Of a stretch of DNA of 64,000 nucleotides, positions 51,230-62,352 are shown piece after piece (the stretch's first letter is position 1; each line of letters starts with the position of its first letter). The notes beneath the pieces were generated by a model. The model was not told where the DNA came from and searched no databases. It saw only the letters and a list, made by a program, of their open reading frames with translations. The translations under genes were made by a program, and so were the position numbers. The stretch is taken from the NCBI GenBank assembly GCA_947451925.1, contig CANGAW010000001.1, positions 89,281 to 153,280 of the forward strand. The letters are read 5' to 3'. The stretch is from Burkholderiales bacterium (GTDB lineage Bacteria; Pseudomonadota; Gammaproteobacteria; Burkholderiales; Burkholderiaceae_D).

Positions 51230-53512
51230 TTAATACGCTGTGTTGTCCAGCTCAGTCGCTGGTTGCTGATTGAGTGACTGATAGCCCGGCACGTTCAGAC
51301 GCAACGCCCGCATCGGATTGGAACCCAGGCTGGAGAGTCCATTGAAATCGAACTGGATGAAAAAGGTGGTGTTGGCCAGACCTTCTGCAGTTGGCACACG
51401 TTGTCCAATGAAGCGAAAATTCCAGCAGTCAGCCTTGTACTCAAAGCCTGCCAGCGACTGACCCAGGGTTTTTTCTTTGATCAGATAGTTGATGCGTCCG
51501 ACACCATACCAGCGCGCCGACAAAGGCCACTGGCCAGAGATGTCGAACAACTCAAAATTAGTCGTCGAGGTGGCGGTGGTGTCACGGATATCGCGCCGAT
51601 ACTGCACATTGAGCACTTTCATCGGTTCAGGCTGCCAGTAAGTACCGAAGTTAACGCGGTTGAATTCTTTTAACGTCTGACTGTACTGCAAATTGACATC
51701 CACCCTCAGTTGCTCGGTGATGTGGCCTGTTGAAAGAAACAGCAAATCGGAGCGCGTGTTAACAGTGCCACTTGGCCCAATATCCGGCACACCCAGCACC
51801 ACCCTTTGATTTTCAAATGAGAACCGCTGCGCCACCGCGAGTCGCAAACGCTCAACCCCATTCGGTTGCAAGAAGCGTGTAATCAACGCCGAAGTCAACT
51901 TATTAGCATCACCAATGCGGTCGTTGCCGACAAAGCGATTTTCGCGGAAAACCTGAGCATAGTTAAAGTCAGATTCCGCAGAATCAAAATTTGGATACAA
52001 GGTTGCGTCCTGCTGCTGATAGGGCGTGTAGGTATAGAACAATCGCGGCTCTAGAGACTGAATCGCGGTTTGCCCAAAGAAATGGACATCACGTTCAAAG
52101 ATCAGGCCAGAATCAAGCGAGACCGTGGGCAATACGCGACTTGGCGCCGTCATCTCTGCGTTGGGTAAGCGATCAAGACTATACATGGTGCCATGCACCG
52201 ACAAACTGGGACGCAAAAAATAACCGGGCCGGTTGTAACTGTAGGACAGGCGCGGATTAACCATTAGTCGGTCACCTTGTGCCAGTGTAAGTGTCGGATT
52301 GGTAAACCGGGAAAATTCAGAATTCAGGTTCCAGCTAAATCCATTATCACTATAAGCAAACTGATTGAAGCTCACCTGCGGCAGGCGGCCGTAAGGTACA
52401 CGAATAATTGCATTCGGATCCTGCAAGATTTGATAATCAATCATGCGCAGCATACCGTTCCATTCGGCCGAATCATATTGCAACTGCACATCGCGCGGCA
52501 ACAGGCGCCTGCTAAAAGCCGGACGCCCTCCCCACACCTGAGTAAATGGAAAGTCTTTAGCATAATCATTATCAGATGCCATGCTCAGGTCGGTCAATAA
52601 ACGCAAGTCTGGTGCCAATATCTGCTTATGTAATAAATAGGCTGAATAACGGTTGTTACCATTGATCGTGTCATTATTGAGTACTTCGGCCCGAACGTTA
52701 CCGGAATAATCTTCACCCAAATAGCGGGCATCACCACCGAGCATTAAGCCACGACGGGAAATGTAATGCGGATACAAAATCAGATCACGATTGGGCGCAA
52801 TATCCCAGTAATAGGGTGTGGTGATCTCCAGACCACCGGTGGTCGAAGTACCAATGACGGGTGCCAGAAAGCCCGAAGTACGCGTCTCAGTCAGCGGGAA
52901 AGACACATAGGGTGTGCCTGCAATCGGCACGCCTTTGAAAAACAGCACGGCATTGCTGGCTGAACCAATGCCGCGGTCGTTGTCCAGCGTCAGGGTACCG
53001 GTTCTTAAATACCAGTCAGGGTCAGGGCCTTCACAAGTTGTGTAAATGCCCTTGATGGCGGTAGCCGACTCTTCTGACTCGAAGTTAATGCGGGCGGCAC
53101 TGCCATGTGCATTTTTGCGCAACAACTGATAGACCGGGCTTTGCATGTAGCCTTCGCCGGTGTCCATCTTCAGTCGTAATGCGCTGCCGCTGAAGCGGTC
53201 GCCGGCACGATTGATGCGCACATCACCGGCGGCATTGACCTGGTCTTCGACAATATCGTAGCGCACATAGTCAGCCTCGATTTCGGTCTTGTCGCGAATG
53301 ATCTCCACATTTTTTTCCAGGATCACTTCGCGATCCGGCCGCCCCGTCATGCTTTCGGATTTGATTTTCATCGAATCATTGAGCTTGCCGGGCAGCGCAG
53401 GTGCGTTGCCATCCTGCGCATGCACGGCCGTGCCCAGCATAACGGCTGCCAAGCAAAGCGCGGTCAATGGAAGGTGAAATACAGATTGTGGAATTACCAA
53501 GCGCAGGGTCAT
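51230..53512 (-). CDS. lptD: LPS assembly outer-membrane protein
   Basis: Signal peptide, OstA-like N-domain, beta-barrel; next to surA. Confidence 0.94.
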   Translation of the reverse strand: MTLRLVIPQSVFHLPLTALCLAAVMLGTAVHAQDGNAPALPGKLNDSMKIKSESMTGRPDREVILEKNVEIIRDKTEIEADYVRYDIVEDQVNAAGDVRINRAGDRFSGSALRLKMDTGEGYMQSPVYQLLRKNAHGSAARINFESEESATAIKGIYTTCEGPDPDWYLRTGTLTLDNDRGIGSASNAVLFFKGVPIAGTPYVSFPLTETRTSGFLAPVIGTSTTGGLEITTPYYWDIAPNRDLILYPHYISRRGLMLGGDARYLGEDYSGNVRAEVLNNDTINGNNRYSAYLLHKQILAPDLRLLTDLSMASDNDYAKDFPFTQVWGGRPAFSRRLLPRDVQLQYDSAEWNGMLRMIDYQILQDPNAIIRVPYGRLPQVSFNQFAYSDNGFSWNLNSEFSRFTNPTLTLAQGDRLMVNPRLSYSYNRPGYFLRPSLSVHGTMYSLDRLPNAEMTAPSRVLPTVSLDSGLIFERDVHFFGQTAIQSLEPRLFYTYTPYQQQDATLYPNFDSAESDFNYAQVFRENRFVGNDRIGDANKLTSALITRFLQPNGVERLRLAVAQRFSFENQRVVLGVPDIGPSGTVNTRSDLLFLSTGHITEQLRVDVNLQYSQTLKEFNRVNFGTYWQPEPMKVLNVQYRRDIRDTTATSTTNFELFDISGQWPLSARWYGVGRINYLIKEKTLGQSLAGFEYKADCWNFRFIGQRVPTAEGLANTTFFIQFDFNGLSSLGSNPMRALRLNVPGYQSLNQQPATELDNTAY

Positions 53513-53633
53513 GGAATATAAAAACGGTCGATCAAGCGGAGCGCTTGCAAGGTCAATCCCTTATTATATGGGAACTCACTGCCAGAAACCCAAAACTGGT
53601 ACCTTATCCAACCTCGCCAGACCGATTTATTCC

Positions 53634-54659
53634 ATGTCAGATTTACATCATCCAGATCTTCGCCTGAGCTTGCTTACGCAATGGCTCACTACCTTGGCTT
53701 CACATTCGCTGGTTCTGTCTAGTTTGCGCCCGGCTTCTGCCGACGCCAGTTTTCGCCGCTATTTTCGCATCGACAAAACCGATGGCGGCAGTGTCATCGT
53801 GATGGATGCACCGCCACCGCAAGAAGATGTGCGGCCGTTTATTCAGGTGGCAGGCCTGTTCGCCGAGACCGGTGTAACGGTACCGGCCATTCTTGCGCAA
53901 GATAGTGCGCAGGGCTTTTTGCTGTTAAGCGATCTCGGTGGCACCACGTATCTGAATCAGCTCAATGCCGATACCGCGCACAAGCTCTACATCGACGCGA
54001 TTGATTCACTCGTGCTGCTGCAAAGCCAAAGCCGCCCCGATCAGCTGCCAGAATATGATCGGGCACTGCTGCAGCGCGAACTGATGCTGTTCCCCGACTG
54101 GTACCTGAGCAAGCATCTGGGCGCAACACTCACCGATGCGCAAACTGCTGATCTGAACAAAGTCTTCGATACGCTGCTGGCCAACAATCTGGCCCAGCCC
54201 CAGGTGTATGTGCACCGCGACTATCACTCGCGCAATCTGATGGTGCTGGACAAAGGCAATCCCGGCATTCTTGATTTTCAGGATGCGGTGTTTGGCCCGA
54301 TTACCTACGATCTGGTCTCCCTGCTGCGCGACGCCTATGTGCAATGGGATGAAGAACTGGTGCTGGACTGGGCGATTCGTTATTGGGAACGTGCGCGCCG
54401 CGCCGGCTTGCCGGTCAACCCGGACATTGATGCCTTCTATCGCGACTTTGAATTCATGGGCCTGCAACGCCATCTGAAAGTGCTGGGGATTTTTGCGCGG
54501 CTATATCATCGCGACGGCAAAGATGCCTACCTTAAAGACATGCCGCTGGTAATGGAATACACCCGCAAGACTGCGCATCGGTATATCGAATTAAAACCGC
54601 TGATCCGCCTGCTCGACGCCTTCGAAGACAAAACGCCGCAAGTCGGCTACACCTTCTGA
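53634..54659 (+). CDS. amgK: Phosphotransferase, N-acetylmuramate/N-acetylglucosamine kinase (AmgK-like)
   Basis: VYVHRDYHSRNLMVLDKGNPGILDFQDAVFGPITYDLVSLLRD; paired with murU. Confidence 0.88.
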   Translation: MSDLHHPDLRLSLLTQWLTTLASHSLVLSSLRPASADASFRRYFRIDKTDGGSVIVMDAPPPQEDVRPFIQVAGLFAETGVTVPAILAQDSAQGFLLLSDLGGTTYLNQLNADTAHKLYIDAIDSLVLLQSQSRPDQLPEYDRALLQRELMLFPDWYLSKHLGATLTDAQTADLNKVFDTLLANNLAQPQVYVHRDYHSRNLMVLDKGNPGILDFQDAVFGPITYDLVSLLRDAYVQWDEELVLDWAIRYWERARRAGLPVNPDIDAFYRDFEFMGLQRHLKVLGIFARLYHRDGKDAYLKDMPLVMEYTRKTAHRYIELKPLIRLLDAFEDKTPQVGYTF

Positions 54660-54660
54660 A

Positions 54661-55374
54661 ATGAAAGCGCTACTTTTTGCCGCCGGTCGCGGCGAACGCA
54701 TGCGGCCACTGACCGACACCTGCCCCAAGCCTTTGTTAAAGGTGCGCGGCAGGCCTTTGATCGTCTGGCACATTGTCAATCTGGTGCGCGCCGGGATCAC
54801 CGAGATCGTCATCAATCACGCGCACCTTGGGCAGATGATTGAAGACACACTTGGCGACGGCAGCCAGTTCGGCGCGCAGATTGCGTATTCACCCGAAACG
54901 GTCGCATTGGAAACCGCAGGCGGCATTGCGCAGGCCAGGCATCTCTTGGGCGACGCTCCCTTCGCCGCCATTGCCAGCGACATCTACTGCCCGCACTTTG
55001 ATTTCTCGCAGCTGGGCGCTGTGCTGGAAGAGGAAGACGTATGGGGCAATCCGCATCCGCCCGCAGTACGCGATCTGGCCTGGCTGTATCTGGTAAAAAA
55101 TCCGGCGCATCATCCTGAAGGGGACTTTGCGCTGCAAAATTTCAGCATCGCCAATACCGGTGCGCCACGCTATACCTTCTCCGGCATTGGCGTGTACCGG
55201 CCCGAACTGTTTGATCACATCGTGCCCGGCGAATCCGCCAAGCTCGCGCCCATCCTGCGGCAGTTTGCCGACCAGGGCCGAATTGGCGCTGAAGTCTATG
55301 CAGGTGACTGGACCGATGTCGGTACCATCGAACGGCTTGCACAACTCAATGCCCCACTGTCTTACGGAAAATGA
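54661..55374 (+). CDS. murU: N-acetylmuramate alpha-1-phosphate uridylyltransferase
   Basis: MKALLFAAGRGERMRPLTDTCPKPLLKVRGRPLI. Confidence 0.9.
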   Translation: MKALLFAAGRGERMRPLTDTCPKPLLKVRGRPLIVWHIVNLVRAGITEIVINHAHLGQMIEDTLGDGSQFGAQIAYSPETVALETAGGIAQARHLLGDAPFAAIASDIYCPHFDFSQLGAVLEEEDVWGNPHPPAVRDLAWLYLVKNPAHHPEGDFALQNFSIANTGAPRYTFSGIGVYRPELFDHIVPGESAKLAPILRQFADQGRIGAEVYAGDWTDVGTIERLAQLNAPLSYGK

Positions 55375-56708
55375 CCATGACTGTTTATGCCCGCCGCCGC
55401 GCCGCCCTGCTCGCGCAAATGCATGCCCAGGGGGGCGGCGTTGCTGTCCTCGCCACCGCACCGGAAGTCATGCGCAATGCTGACGCGGATTACCCGTACC
55501 GGCATGACAGTTATTTTTATTACCTGACCGGCTTTACCGAGCCTGATGCAACTCTGGTGCTGGTCGCTGGCGCGACGGATCAGTCCATCCTGTTTTGCCG
55601 CGGTAAAAATCTGGAACGCGAAATCTGGGATGGCTATCGTTTTGGTCCGGCGGCAGCCAGGGAAGCATTCGGTTTCGATGCCGCCTTCGCCAGCGAAAAA
55701 ATTGATCTTGAACTGCCCCAGCTGATGGCCAATGCGCCGGCGCTGTTTTATGCACTGGGTACCGATGCGAGTCTGGACACCCGTATGCACGGCTGGCTCA
55801 ATACGGTACGTGCTCAGGTGCGCGCCGGCATCAACGCGCCGTCGGTTGCCATTGATGTGCGCGTCATGCTCAACGAAATGCGGCTGATCAAGGACGCCGA
55901 CGAAATCGCGATCATGCAGCGCGCCGCCAGCATTTCATCCGAAGCCCATGCCCGCGCCATGCGCACAGCCCGCCCCGGCCTGCGTGAATACCATCTTGAA
56001 GCTGAGCTGCTGCATGAGTTCCGCCGCAATGGCTCGCAGTATCCGGCCTACACCTCGATTGTGGCCACGGGTGCCAACGCTTGCGTGCTGCATTACCGGG
56101 CCGGCGACGCCATCTTGCGTGATGGCGATCTGGTCCTGATCGACGCCGGTTGCGAACTCGACAGCTATGCGTCCGACATTACCCGTACTTTTCCGGCCAA
56201 TGGCATTTTCAGCGGCCCGCAAAAAACTTTGTATGAAATCGTGCTGGCCTCCCAATACGCGGCCATCGCCGCCACCAAAGCCGGACGGCGTTTTACCGAT
56301 GGCCATGACGCTGCTGTCAAAGTGCTGGCGCAAGGCATGCTCGACACCGGGCTGTTGGACAAAAACAAAGTCGGCACACTCAGCGACGTCATTGCCAACG
56401 GCGACTACCGGCAGTTTTACATGCACCGCACCGGCCACTGGCTGGGGATGGATGTCCATGACGTCGGCGTTTATCGCGACCCGGTATCTGGCGAAGAGGA
56501 AAAGCCCTGGCGCACGCTGAAGGCCGGCATGGTATTGACCGTCGAGCCGGGTATTTACGTGCGGCCGGCAGAAGGCGTGCCGGATCAATTCTGGAACATC
56601 GGCATCCGGATTGAAGACGACGCACTGGTGACCGAAGAGGGCTGCGAGATTCTGACCCATCAGGCCCCCAAAACCGTGGCCGACATCGAAGCGGTGATGC
56701 GAGGCTGA
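55371..56708 (+). CDS. pepP: Xaa-Pro aminopeptidase
   Basis: VLIDAGCELDSYASDITRTFP, HRTGHWLGMDVHDVG, MVLTVEPGIYV. Confidence 0.95.
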   Translation: MTMTVYARRRAALLAQMHAQGGGVAVLATAPEVMRNADADYPYRHDSYFYYLTGFTEPDATLVLVAGATDQSILFCRGKNLEREIWDGYRFGPAAAREAFGFDAAFASEKIDLELPQLMANAPALFYALGTDASLDTRMHGWLNTVRAQVRAGINAPSVAIDVRVMLNEMRLIKDADEIAIMQRAASISSEAHARAMRTARPGLREYHLEAELLHEFRRNGSQYPAYTSIVATGANACVLHYRAGDAILRDGDLVLIDAGCELDSYASDITRTFPANGIFSGPQKTLYEIVLASQYAAIAATKAGRRFTDGHDAAVKVLAQGMLDTGLLDKNKVGTLSDVIANGDYRQFYMHRTGHWLGMDVHDVGVYRDPVSGEEEKPWRTLKAGMVLTVEPGIYVRPAEGVPDQFWNIGIRIEDDALVTEEGCEILTHQAPKTVADIEAVMRG

Positions 56709-56709
56709 T

Positions 56710-57846
56710 TTGCATTCACAGCACGCTGAAATCGCCATTGTCGGCGCCGGCCCCGTCGGGCTGGCCTTGGCTGCCATGCTGATTGCGCGTGGCATGCCGC
56801 CGCAAAACATCCTCCTCATTGATGGCAAGACAGCCGCAACAGCACAGCAAGACCCGCGCACCATTGCGCTGTCTTATGGCAGCCGGCAGTTGCTTGAACA
56901 TATACACGCCTGGCCCGCAACTGGCACGCCCATTACGCAAATCCATATTTCACGACGTGGCAGTTTTGGCCGCAGTTTAATTGACTGTAACGACTATGCG
57001 CTGCCGGCTCTGGGCGCTGTCTGCCGCTACGGCGACCTGGTACAGGCATTGACAGCGACACTGGAACGCAGCGGCATCTGCATACTGCGCCCGGCAACGG
57101 TTGTTGGCGTTGAAGAAACCGAACAGGGCGTGCACTTGCAACTGGCGGACGGCTCAAAGATTGCAGCGCGCGTGATGGTGCAGGCCGAGGGTGGTGTATT
57201 TGGTACGCAAGCTGCCAAGGCCCTGCACCGCGATTACCAGCAAAGCGCGATTGTGGCCACCGTGCACAGCAGCGCAGCAGTGCCGGGCCGCGCGTTTGAA
57301 CGCTTTACCGACCAGGGGCCACTGGCGCTGCTGCCGCAAGCAGACGGCTATGCGCTGGTCTGGTGTGCGCGTCCGGAGAGCACAGAACGTTTACTGTCTT
57401 TACCGGACGCCGATTTTTTGCAGGCACTGCAGCAGGCTTTCGGTCAGCGCGTGGGTCGCTTTACGCAAATCAGCGCGCGTCACAGTTATGCGTTAGGTCT
57501 GAATGCGAAACCGGCGACAACTGCGCGCAGCATCGCTATTGGCAACGCCGCACAAACGCTGCATCCGGTGGCAGGACAAGGCCTCAATCTGGGACTGCGC
57601 GACGCAAACGTGTTGGCCAGCTTGTTGGCCAAAGCCGTCACACCGGCGACGCTTTCGCAATTTGATGCAGAGCGCCGCAGCGACCGCAGCATCACCGTGC
57701 AACTGACCGATGTGATGGCACGCGTTTTTACCGGTCCGGATAAATCCTTGCCACAAGATATGCTGGGCATTTCCCTAGGCATACTCGACAGCTTGCCCAG
57801 CTTTAAACAAGCAGTGGCAGAACATATGATGTTTGGCTGGCGTTAA
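56710..57846 (+). CDS. UbiH/UbiF-family FAD-dependent monooxygenase
   Basis: AEIAIVGAGPVGLALAAML, IGNAAQTLHPVAGQGLNLGLRD; TTG start. Confidence 0.9.
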   Translation: MHSQHAEIAIVGAGPVGLALAAMLIARGMPPQNILLIDGKTAATAQQDPRTIALSYGSRQLLEHIHAWPATGTPITQIHISRRGSFGRSLIDCNDYALPALGAVCRYGDLVQALTATLERSGICILRPATVVGVEETEQGVHLQLADGSKIAARVMVQAEGGVFGTQAAKALHRDYQQSAIVATVHSSAAVPGRAFERFTDQGPLALLPQADGYALVWCARPESTERLLSLPDADFLQALQQAFGQRVGRFTQISARHSYALGLNAKPATTARSIAIGNAAQTLHPVAGQGLNLGLRDANVLASLLAKAVTPATLSQFDAERRSDRSITVQLTDVMARVFTGPDKSLPQDMLGISLGILDSLPSFKQAVAEHMMFGWR

Positions 57847-58073
57847 AAATATTGACTGCCCCTATTCTTTCGGAAAGCACCGATCGAATATCAAAATTAC
57901 TTTTCAATGTTCGCTTGTAGGCATGCTCAGGCAGGACTAGACTTTGATCATCAACATCCGTTGATGATTTTTTGAATATCGATTTCCCGCCCTGCTCATC
58001 CAAAAATCCCGGCGCATTTCCCATTCAGAAATTTCCCTGATTTCGAAGACGTTCCTTTTGAACGGATTACATC

Positions 58074-60116
58074 ATGGCCAGCCGCACACGTTCCACTGAG
58101 AGTACGAAAGACAAAGACAACGCACTACCCAGAGATTTGACTGGCGAGCGCTTTCGGCTAGTGGTGGAAGCTGCGCCTAACGCCATCATCGTCACCAATG
58201 CCAAGGGCATCATTGAATTAGTCAACAAGCAGGCTGAAGCGCTGTTCCGATATGCGCGGGAAGAAATGCTTGGCCGTCAGGTTGAAATGCTGATCCCTGA
58301 ACGCTTCAGACACAATCATCCCTCTTTGCGCAATCAATTTATGTCGGAACCCAGTACGCGCGCCATGGGTGCCGGACGGGACTTGTACGCCCACACCAAG
58401 GATGGACAGGAAATTCCGATCGAAATCGGTTTGAACCCGATTCATACCGATGAAGGCATGCTGGTCCTGAGTTCAATCATCGATATCAGCGAACGCAAGT
58501 CGGTTGAAGAACGATTCCGTTTGCAGACCGAGCAAATCGCTGCGGCCAGTCGCTACAAGTCTGAATTTTTGGCCAACATGTCGCATGAACTGCGCACGCC
58601 CTTAAACAGCATTTTGATTTTATCCGAGCAGCTCAAAAATAATGTTCAGGGCAATCTGTCACAAAAACAGGTCATGCATGCCGACATCATTCATCGCTCG
58701 GGAAGCGATTTGCTGGCGCTGATCAATGACATTCTCGACCTCTCAAAAATTGAGGCTGGCCGGATGTCGGTGCTAATGGAAATGATCGCGCTGACCGATT
58801 TTGTCGCCAGTGTTGAGCGCAGCTTCAGGCCTATGGCTGAGGCAAAAAATCTGCGCTTTTCCGTTGAACTCGACAACGATGCACCACCAATGATTTTTAG
58901 TGACCATCAGCGCATTTTTCAGATCATTCGCAATCTCTTTTCGAATTCACTCAAATTTACCAATAAGGGTGTCATTCACATCCGTTTTTCGCGTGCGCCG
59001 TCAACAACAGGCGGCGAGAGCAGGCTGGCGATTGCCGTCATCGATAGCGGTATCGGCATTCCTGCTGACAAGCATGACATGATCTTCGATGCGTTTCGTC
59101 AGGTAGATGGGTCGACTAGTCGACGCTTCGGCGGCACTGGTCTGGGCTTATCGATTTCACGTTCACTGGCCGTTTTGCTGGGAGGTGAAATTTCCTTGCA
59201 GAGTGCGCCCGGACAAGGCAGCACTTTTACCTTGCAACTCCCGTTGGGAATGTTGCGTGCGGAAGCCATGTCGGCAGCAGATCAGCCCTTGCCCGGTTTG
59301 CTGGAAAGACCTGCGGGCGCGCAAGTATTGCTGGTCGAAGACAACCCGGTCGAAGCCCGCCATTACGCCGGCCTGATCCGTGAGATGGGCTATCAGGTGA
59401 CGATCTGCGGCAGTGCCGACAGCGCACTCAAAGCCTGTCGCGAACGCCAGTTTTCTTGTCTGATCGTTGATTTGTCGCTGCCAGATAAATCCGGCATTGA
59501 ATTCATCGAACAGCTCAAGGCTGAATATCTGGTCACGGGCACAACCATCATCGTCAATACCGCACTGAGTTTGCGTCAGCCTGATTTGCTGCGCTTGCAA
59601 GCCTGCTCGGTTGTCGTACTCACCAAGTCGGTTGAAGATGAACATAAACTGCTTGAAGCGGTGCGCTTGCAATTATCGGTACCTGAAGCCGAACAGATGC
59701 ATTTATCGGAGCCGCAAGCGAGCATTGCAATCATGAATGGAAAGAGCGATTTCAAAGGCCGCCACATCCTCGTCGTTGATGACGATGTGCGCAATATTTA
59801 TGCAATGTCGAGCATTCTGGAAGAGTTGGGTTTCGAGGTTACCATTGCCAAAAATGGCCAGCAGGCGCTTGATTATCTGGCCCTGCCCAATGAGGTTGAT
59901 TTGGTGTTGATGGACATGATGATGCCTGTTCTGGACGGCTATGAGGCAACGACGGAACTTAAGTTCAGCAGACAGTTCAATAAACCAGTGGTGGCATTGA
60001 CAGCCCATGCGATGAAGGGCGACCGCGAGAAATGCCTGGCAGCCGGCGCCAACGATTATTTGGCCAAGCCCATCACTCATGCAGATCTGGTAGACATGCT
60101 GCACAAATGGTTATAG
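58074..60116 (+). CDS. Hybrid sensor histidine kinase (PAS-HisKA-HATPase-REC-REC)
   Basis: NMSHELRTPLNSILI H-box, RRFGGTGLGLSISRSL, two receiver domains (LLVEDNPVEARH, ILVVDDDVRNIYAM). Confidence 0.94.
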   Translation: MASRTRSTESTKDKDNALPRDLTGERFRLVVEAAPNAIIVTNAKGIIELVNKQAEALFRYAREEMLGRQVEMLIPERFRHNHPSLRNQFMSEPSTRAMGAGRDLYAHTKDGQEIPIEIGLNPIHTDEGMLVLSSIIDISERKSVEERFRLQTEQIAAASRYKSEFLANMSHELRTPLNSILILSEQLKNNVQGNLSQKQVMHADIIHRSGSDLLALINDILDLSKIEAGRMSVLMEMIALTDFVASVERSFRPMAEAKNLRFSVELDNDAPPMIFSDHQRIFQIIRNLFSNSLKFTNKGVIHIRFSRAPSTTGGESRLAIAVIDSGIGIPADKHDMIFDAFRQVDGSTSRRFGGTGLGLSISRSLAVLLGGEISLQSAPGQGSTFTLQLPLGMLRAEAMSAADQPLPGLLERPAGAQVLLVEDNPVEARHYAGLIREMGYQVTICGSADSALKACRERQFSCLIVDLSLPDKSGIEFIEQLKAEYLVTGTTIIVNTALSLRQPDLLRLQACSVVVLTKSVEDEHKLLEAVRLQLSVPEAEQMHLSEPQASIAIMNGKSDFKGRHILVVDDDVRNIYAMSSILEELGFEVTIAKNGQQALDYLALPNEVDLVLMDMMMPVLDGYEATTELKFSRQFNKPVVALTAHAMKGDREKCLAAGANDYLAKPITHADLVDMLHKWL

Positions 60117-60134
60117 GCAAAACCCAAGAACACG

Positions 60135-62279
60135 ATGACCCCCCCGAATAGAAAATTTTCCGACATCGAATCCCGGCAAACCATCCTGCTGGTAGATGAC
60201 CGGGAAGATAATCTGGCGAGCCTCGAGGCGATTCTGGATAAGGATAAGCTGACTCTGTTGAAAGCACGCAGCGGAGAAGAGGCCTTGCAAATATTGCTCG
60301 ATCAGGATGTTTCACTGGTTTTGCTCGACGTGCAGATGCCGGTCATGAATGGCTATGAAGTCGCGCGTCTGATGCGCGGAAACCGCAAGACACGCGACAT
60401 TCCCATCATTTTCATTACTGCGGTAGCACGCGATGAGGCCGCCGCCATTCGTGGTTATCAATCAGGAGCAATTGATTACATCACCAAGCCCGTTAATACT
60501 GTGGTTTTGGAAAGCAAGGTGGCGCTGTTTCTCGAACTCGACATGTCCAAACGACAGTTGCAGCATGCGTTCATTCGGCTTGAACACACCAAGGCCTATT
60601 ACGAATCCATGCTCAATGCCGCCGGCGAAGGGGTGATAGGCATGGATGCCCAATGTCTGGTCAAGTTTATCAATCCCGCTGCGCTTAGCCTGCTGGCAAG
60701 CAGTGCAGAGGACATGCTGGAACATGAATTTTTACATTTTTTCAAACCGGCTGATGCCGGCGATAGTGCGCAAAACCCTGAGCAGGGTTTGCCGTTTAGT
60801 CCTTCAAGTGGCACCGAAGGCTCAGGTGTTGAAGAATCATTTTTTGAACGCCATGACGGCAGTCGTTTCCTGGCCTCTTATTGCTGCTCTCCCTTAGCAG
60901 GAAAAGTCAGTGGAATCGTCGTGGTATTTCAAGACGTTACGGCGCGGCGTGCAATGGAAGAAGAATTACGGATGCAGACCGTCACCGACCACCTGACAGG
61001 CCTGACCAATCGCAACGGCTTTAAAGTCGCGCTGCAGTCAGAGCTGGAACGTGCGCGACGGGCAAATAATCATGTGGCCCTGATGTTCATTGATCTTGAC
61101 CACTTCAAACGCATCAATGACAACCTCGGTCATGCTGTGGGTGATCAGTTATTGCGCTCGGTTGCCGTTCGCCTTAAAGAGCAGATTCGTTCCAGTGATG
61201 TGGTCTCGCGTATAGGCGGCGATGAATTTACGATTGTACTGAGTGATCTGGCCGAGCCCGAAGACGCTGCGATGGTGGCACGTAAAATTCTGAATGCCTT
61301 GCGCCAGCCGATTACACTCAAGGACGACATGCGCATCATCGTCAGCGCCAGTATCGGCATTGCCAGTTTTCCGGATTGCGGCAACGATATTGATACCCTG
61401 ATGCGGGCAGCAGATATGGCGATGTACCAGGCCAAACGTGACGGGCGCAATATCTATTCTTTTTACATGGCTGAAATGAATGCTCATGATCAAAGCGCCC
61501 TGATAATAGAGCAGTCCTTGCGGCTGGCCGTGGAATATGAAAATTTCGATTTGCATTATCAGCCGCAAATCGAACTGGCAACGGGCAGACTGGTCGGACT
61601 GGAAGCATTACTACGCTGGACCAACGGTGATCTGGGTAACGTGGAGCCTTCCATATTTGTGCCTATATTGGAAGATACCGGCCTGATGATACGTACCGGA
61701 CAATGGGTTTTCAAAAGGGGTTGCCAACAACGCATGCAGTGGAAAGATGTGCTGCCTGACCAATGCTCAATCGCGCTCAATCTGTCGCAACGCCAGTTTT
61801 CGGATAAAAATCTGCTGCATGAAATCCGGCGTGCATTGGAAGAAAACAAATTGCCACCCTGGCAGCTGGAACTGGAACTCACAGAAAGCATGCTCATGGT
61901 GGATACCAGTTTTACGCAAAGCGTTTTACATGGTTTGAAAGAAATGGGGATCAGACTGTCGATTGATGATTTCGGCACCGGCTATTCATCACTGGCTTAT
62001 CTCAAACAATTCCCGCTTGATTCGCTCAAAATTGACAAGCAATTCATTCACAACCTGACGACCTCAAACAAAGATGCCGCCATTGCCACTTCCGTCATCC
62101 AGCTGGCACATAATCTTGGTTTGCAAGTAGTCGCCGAAGGCGTGGAGACGGCAGAACAAGTCGAGCTGCTCAAGCATTTAGGTTGCGACATCGCCCAAGG
62201 CTATTATTTCAGCAGGCCCATGCCGGCAAATAAAATTCCGGCCTTCCCGCATGTCTGTGCATTGCACGCAGCCAGCTAA
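60135..62279 (+). CDS. REC-PAS-GGDEF-EAL protein
   Basis: ILLVDDREDNLASLEAIL, RSSDVVSRIGGDEF, GLEALLRW, DDFGTGYSSLAYLKQFPLDSLKID. Confidence 0.95.
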   Translation: MTPPNRKFSDIESRQTILLVDDREDNLASLEAILDKDKLTLLKARSGEEALQILLDQDVSLVLLDVQMPVMNGYEVARLMRGNRKTRDIPIIFITAVARDEAAAIRGYQSGAIDYITKPVNTVVLESKVALFLELDMSKRQLQHAFIRLEHTKAYYESMLNAAGEGVIGMDAQCLVKFINPAALSLLASSAEDMLEHEFLHFFKPADAGDSAQNPEQGLPFSPSSGTEGSGVEESFFERHDGSRFLASYCCSPLAGKVSGIVVVFQDVTARRAMEEELRMQTVTDHLTGLTNRNGFKVALQSELERARRANNHVALMFIDLDHFKRINDNLGHAVGDQLLRSVAVRLKEQIRSSDVVSRIGGDEFTIVLSDLAEPEDAAMVARKILNALRQPITLKDDMRIIVSASIGIASFPDCGNDIDTLMRAADMAMYQAKRDGRNIYSFYMAEMNAHDQSALIIEQSLRLAVEYENFDLHYQPQIELATGRLVGLEALLRWTNGDLGNVEPSIFVPILEDTGLMIRTGQWVFKRGCQQRMQWKDVLPDQCSIALNLSQRQFSDKNLLHEIRRALEENKLPPWQLELELTESMLMVDTSFTQSVLHGLKEMGIRLSIDDFGTGYSSLAYLKQFPLDSLKIDKQFIHNLTTSNKDAAIATSVIQLAHNLGLQVVAEGVETAEQVELLKHLGCDIAQGYYFSRPMPANKIPAFPHVCALHAAS

Positions 62280-62302
62280 ATCTTTATTTTTTCGGCATCA
62301 AA

Positions 62303-62330
62303 ATAAAAAGGGCAGACATATAATCTGCCC
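62303..62330 (-). terminator. Terminator of the ankyrin gene
   Basis: gggcaga-catataa-tctgccc with T-tract on the minus strand. Confidence 0.75.
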
Positions 62331-62352
62331 TCAAAAAACATCCGCAACAGTC

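Noticed and set aside
55935-56864. 309-aa minus-strand ORF
   Set aside because: Antisense to pepP and the start of the ubiH-like gene.
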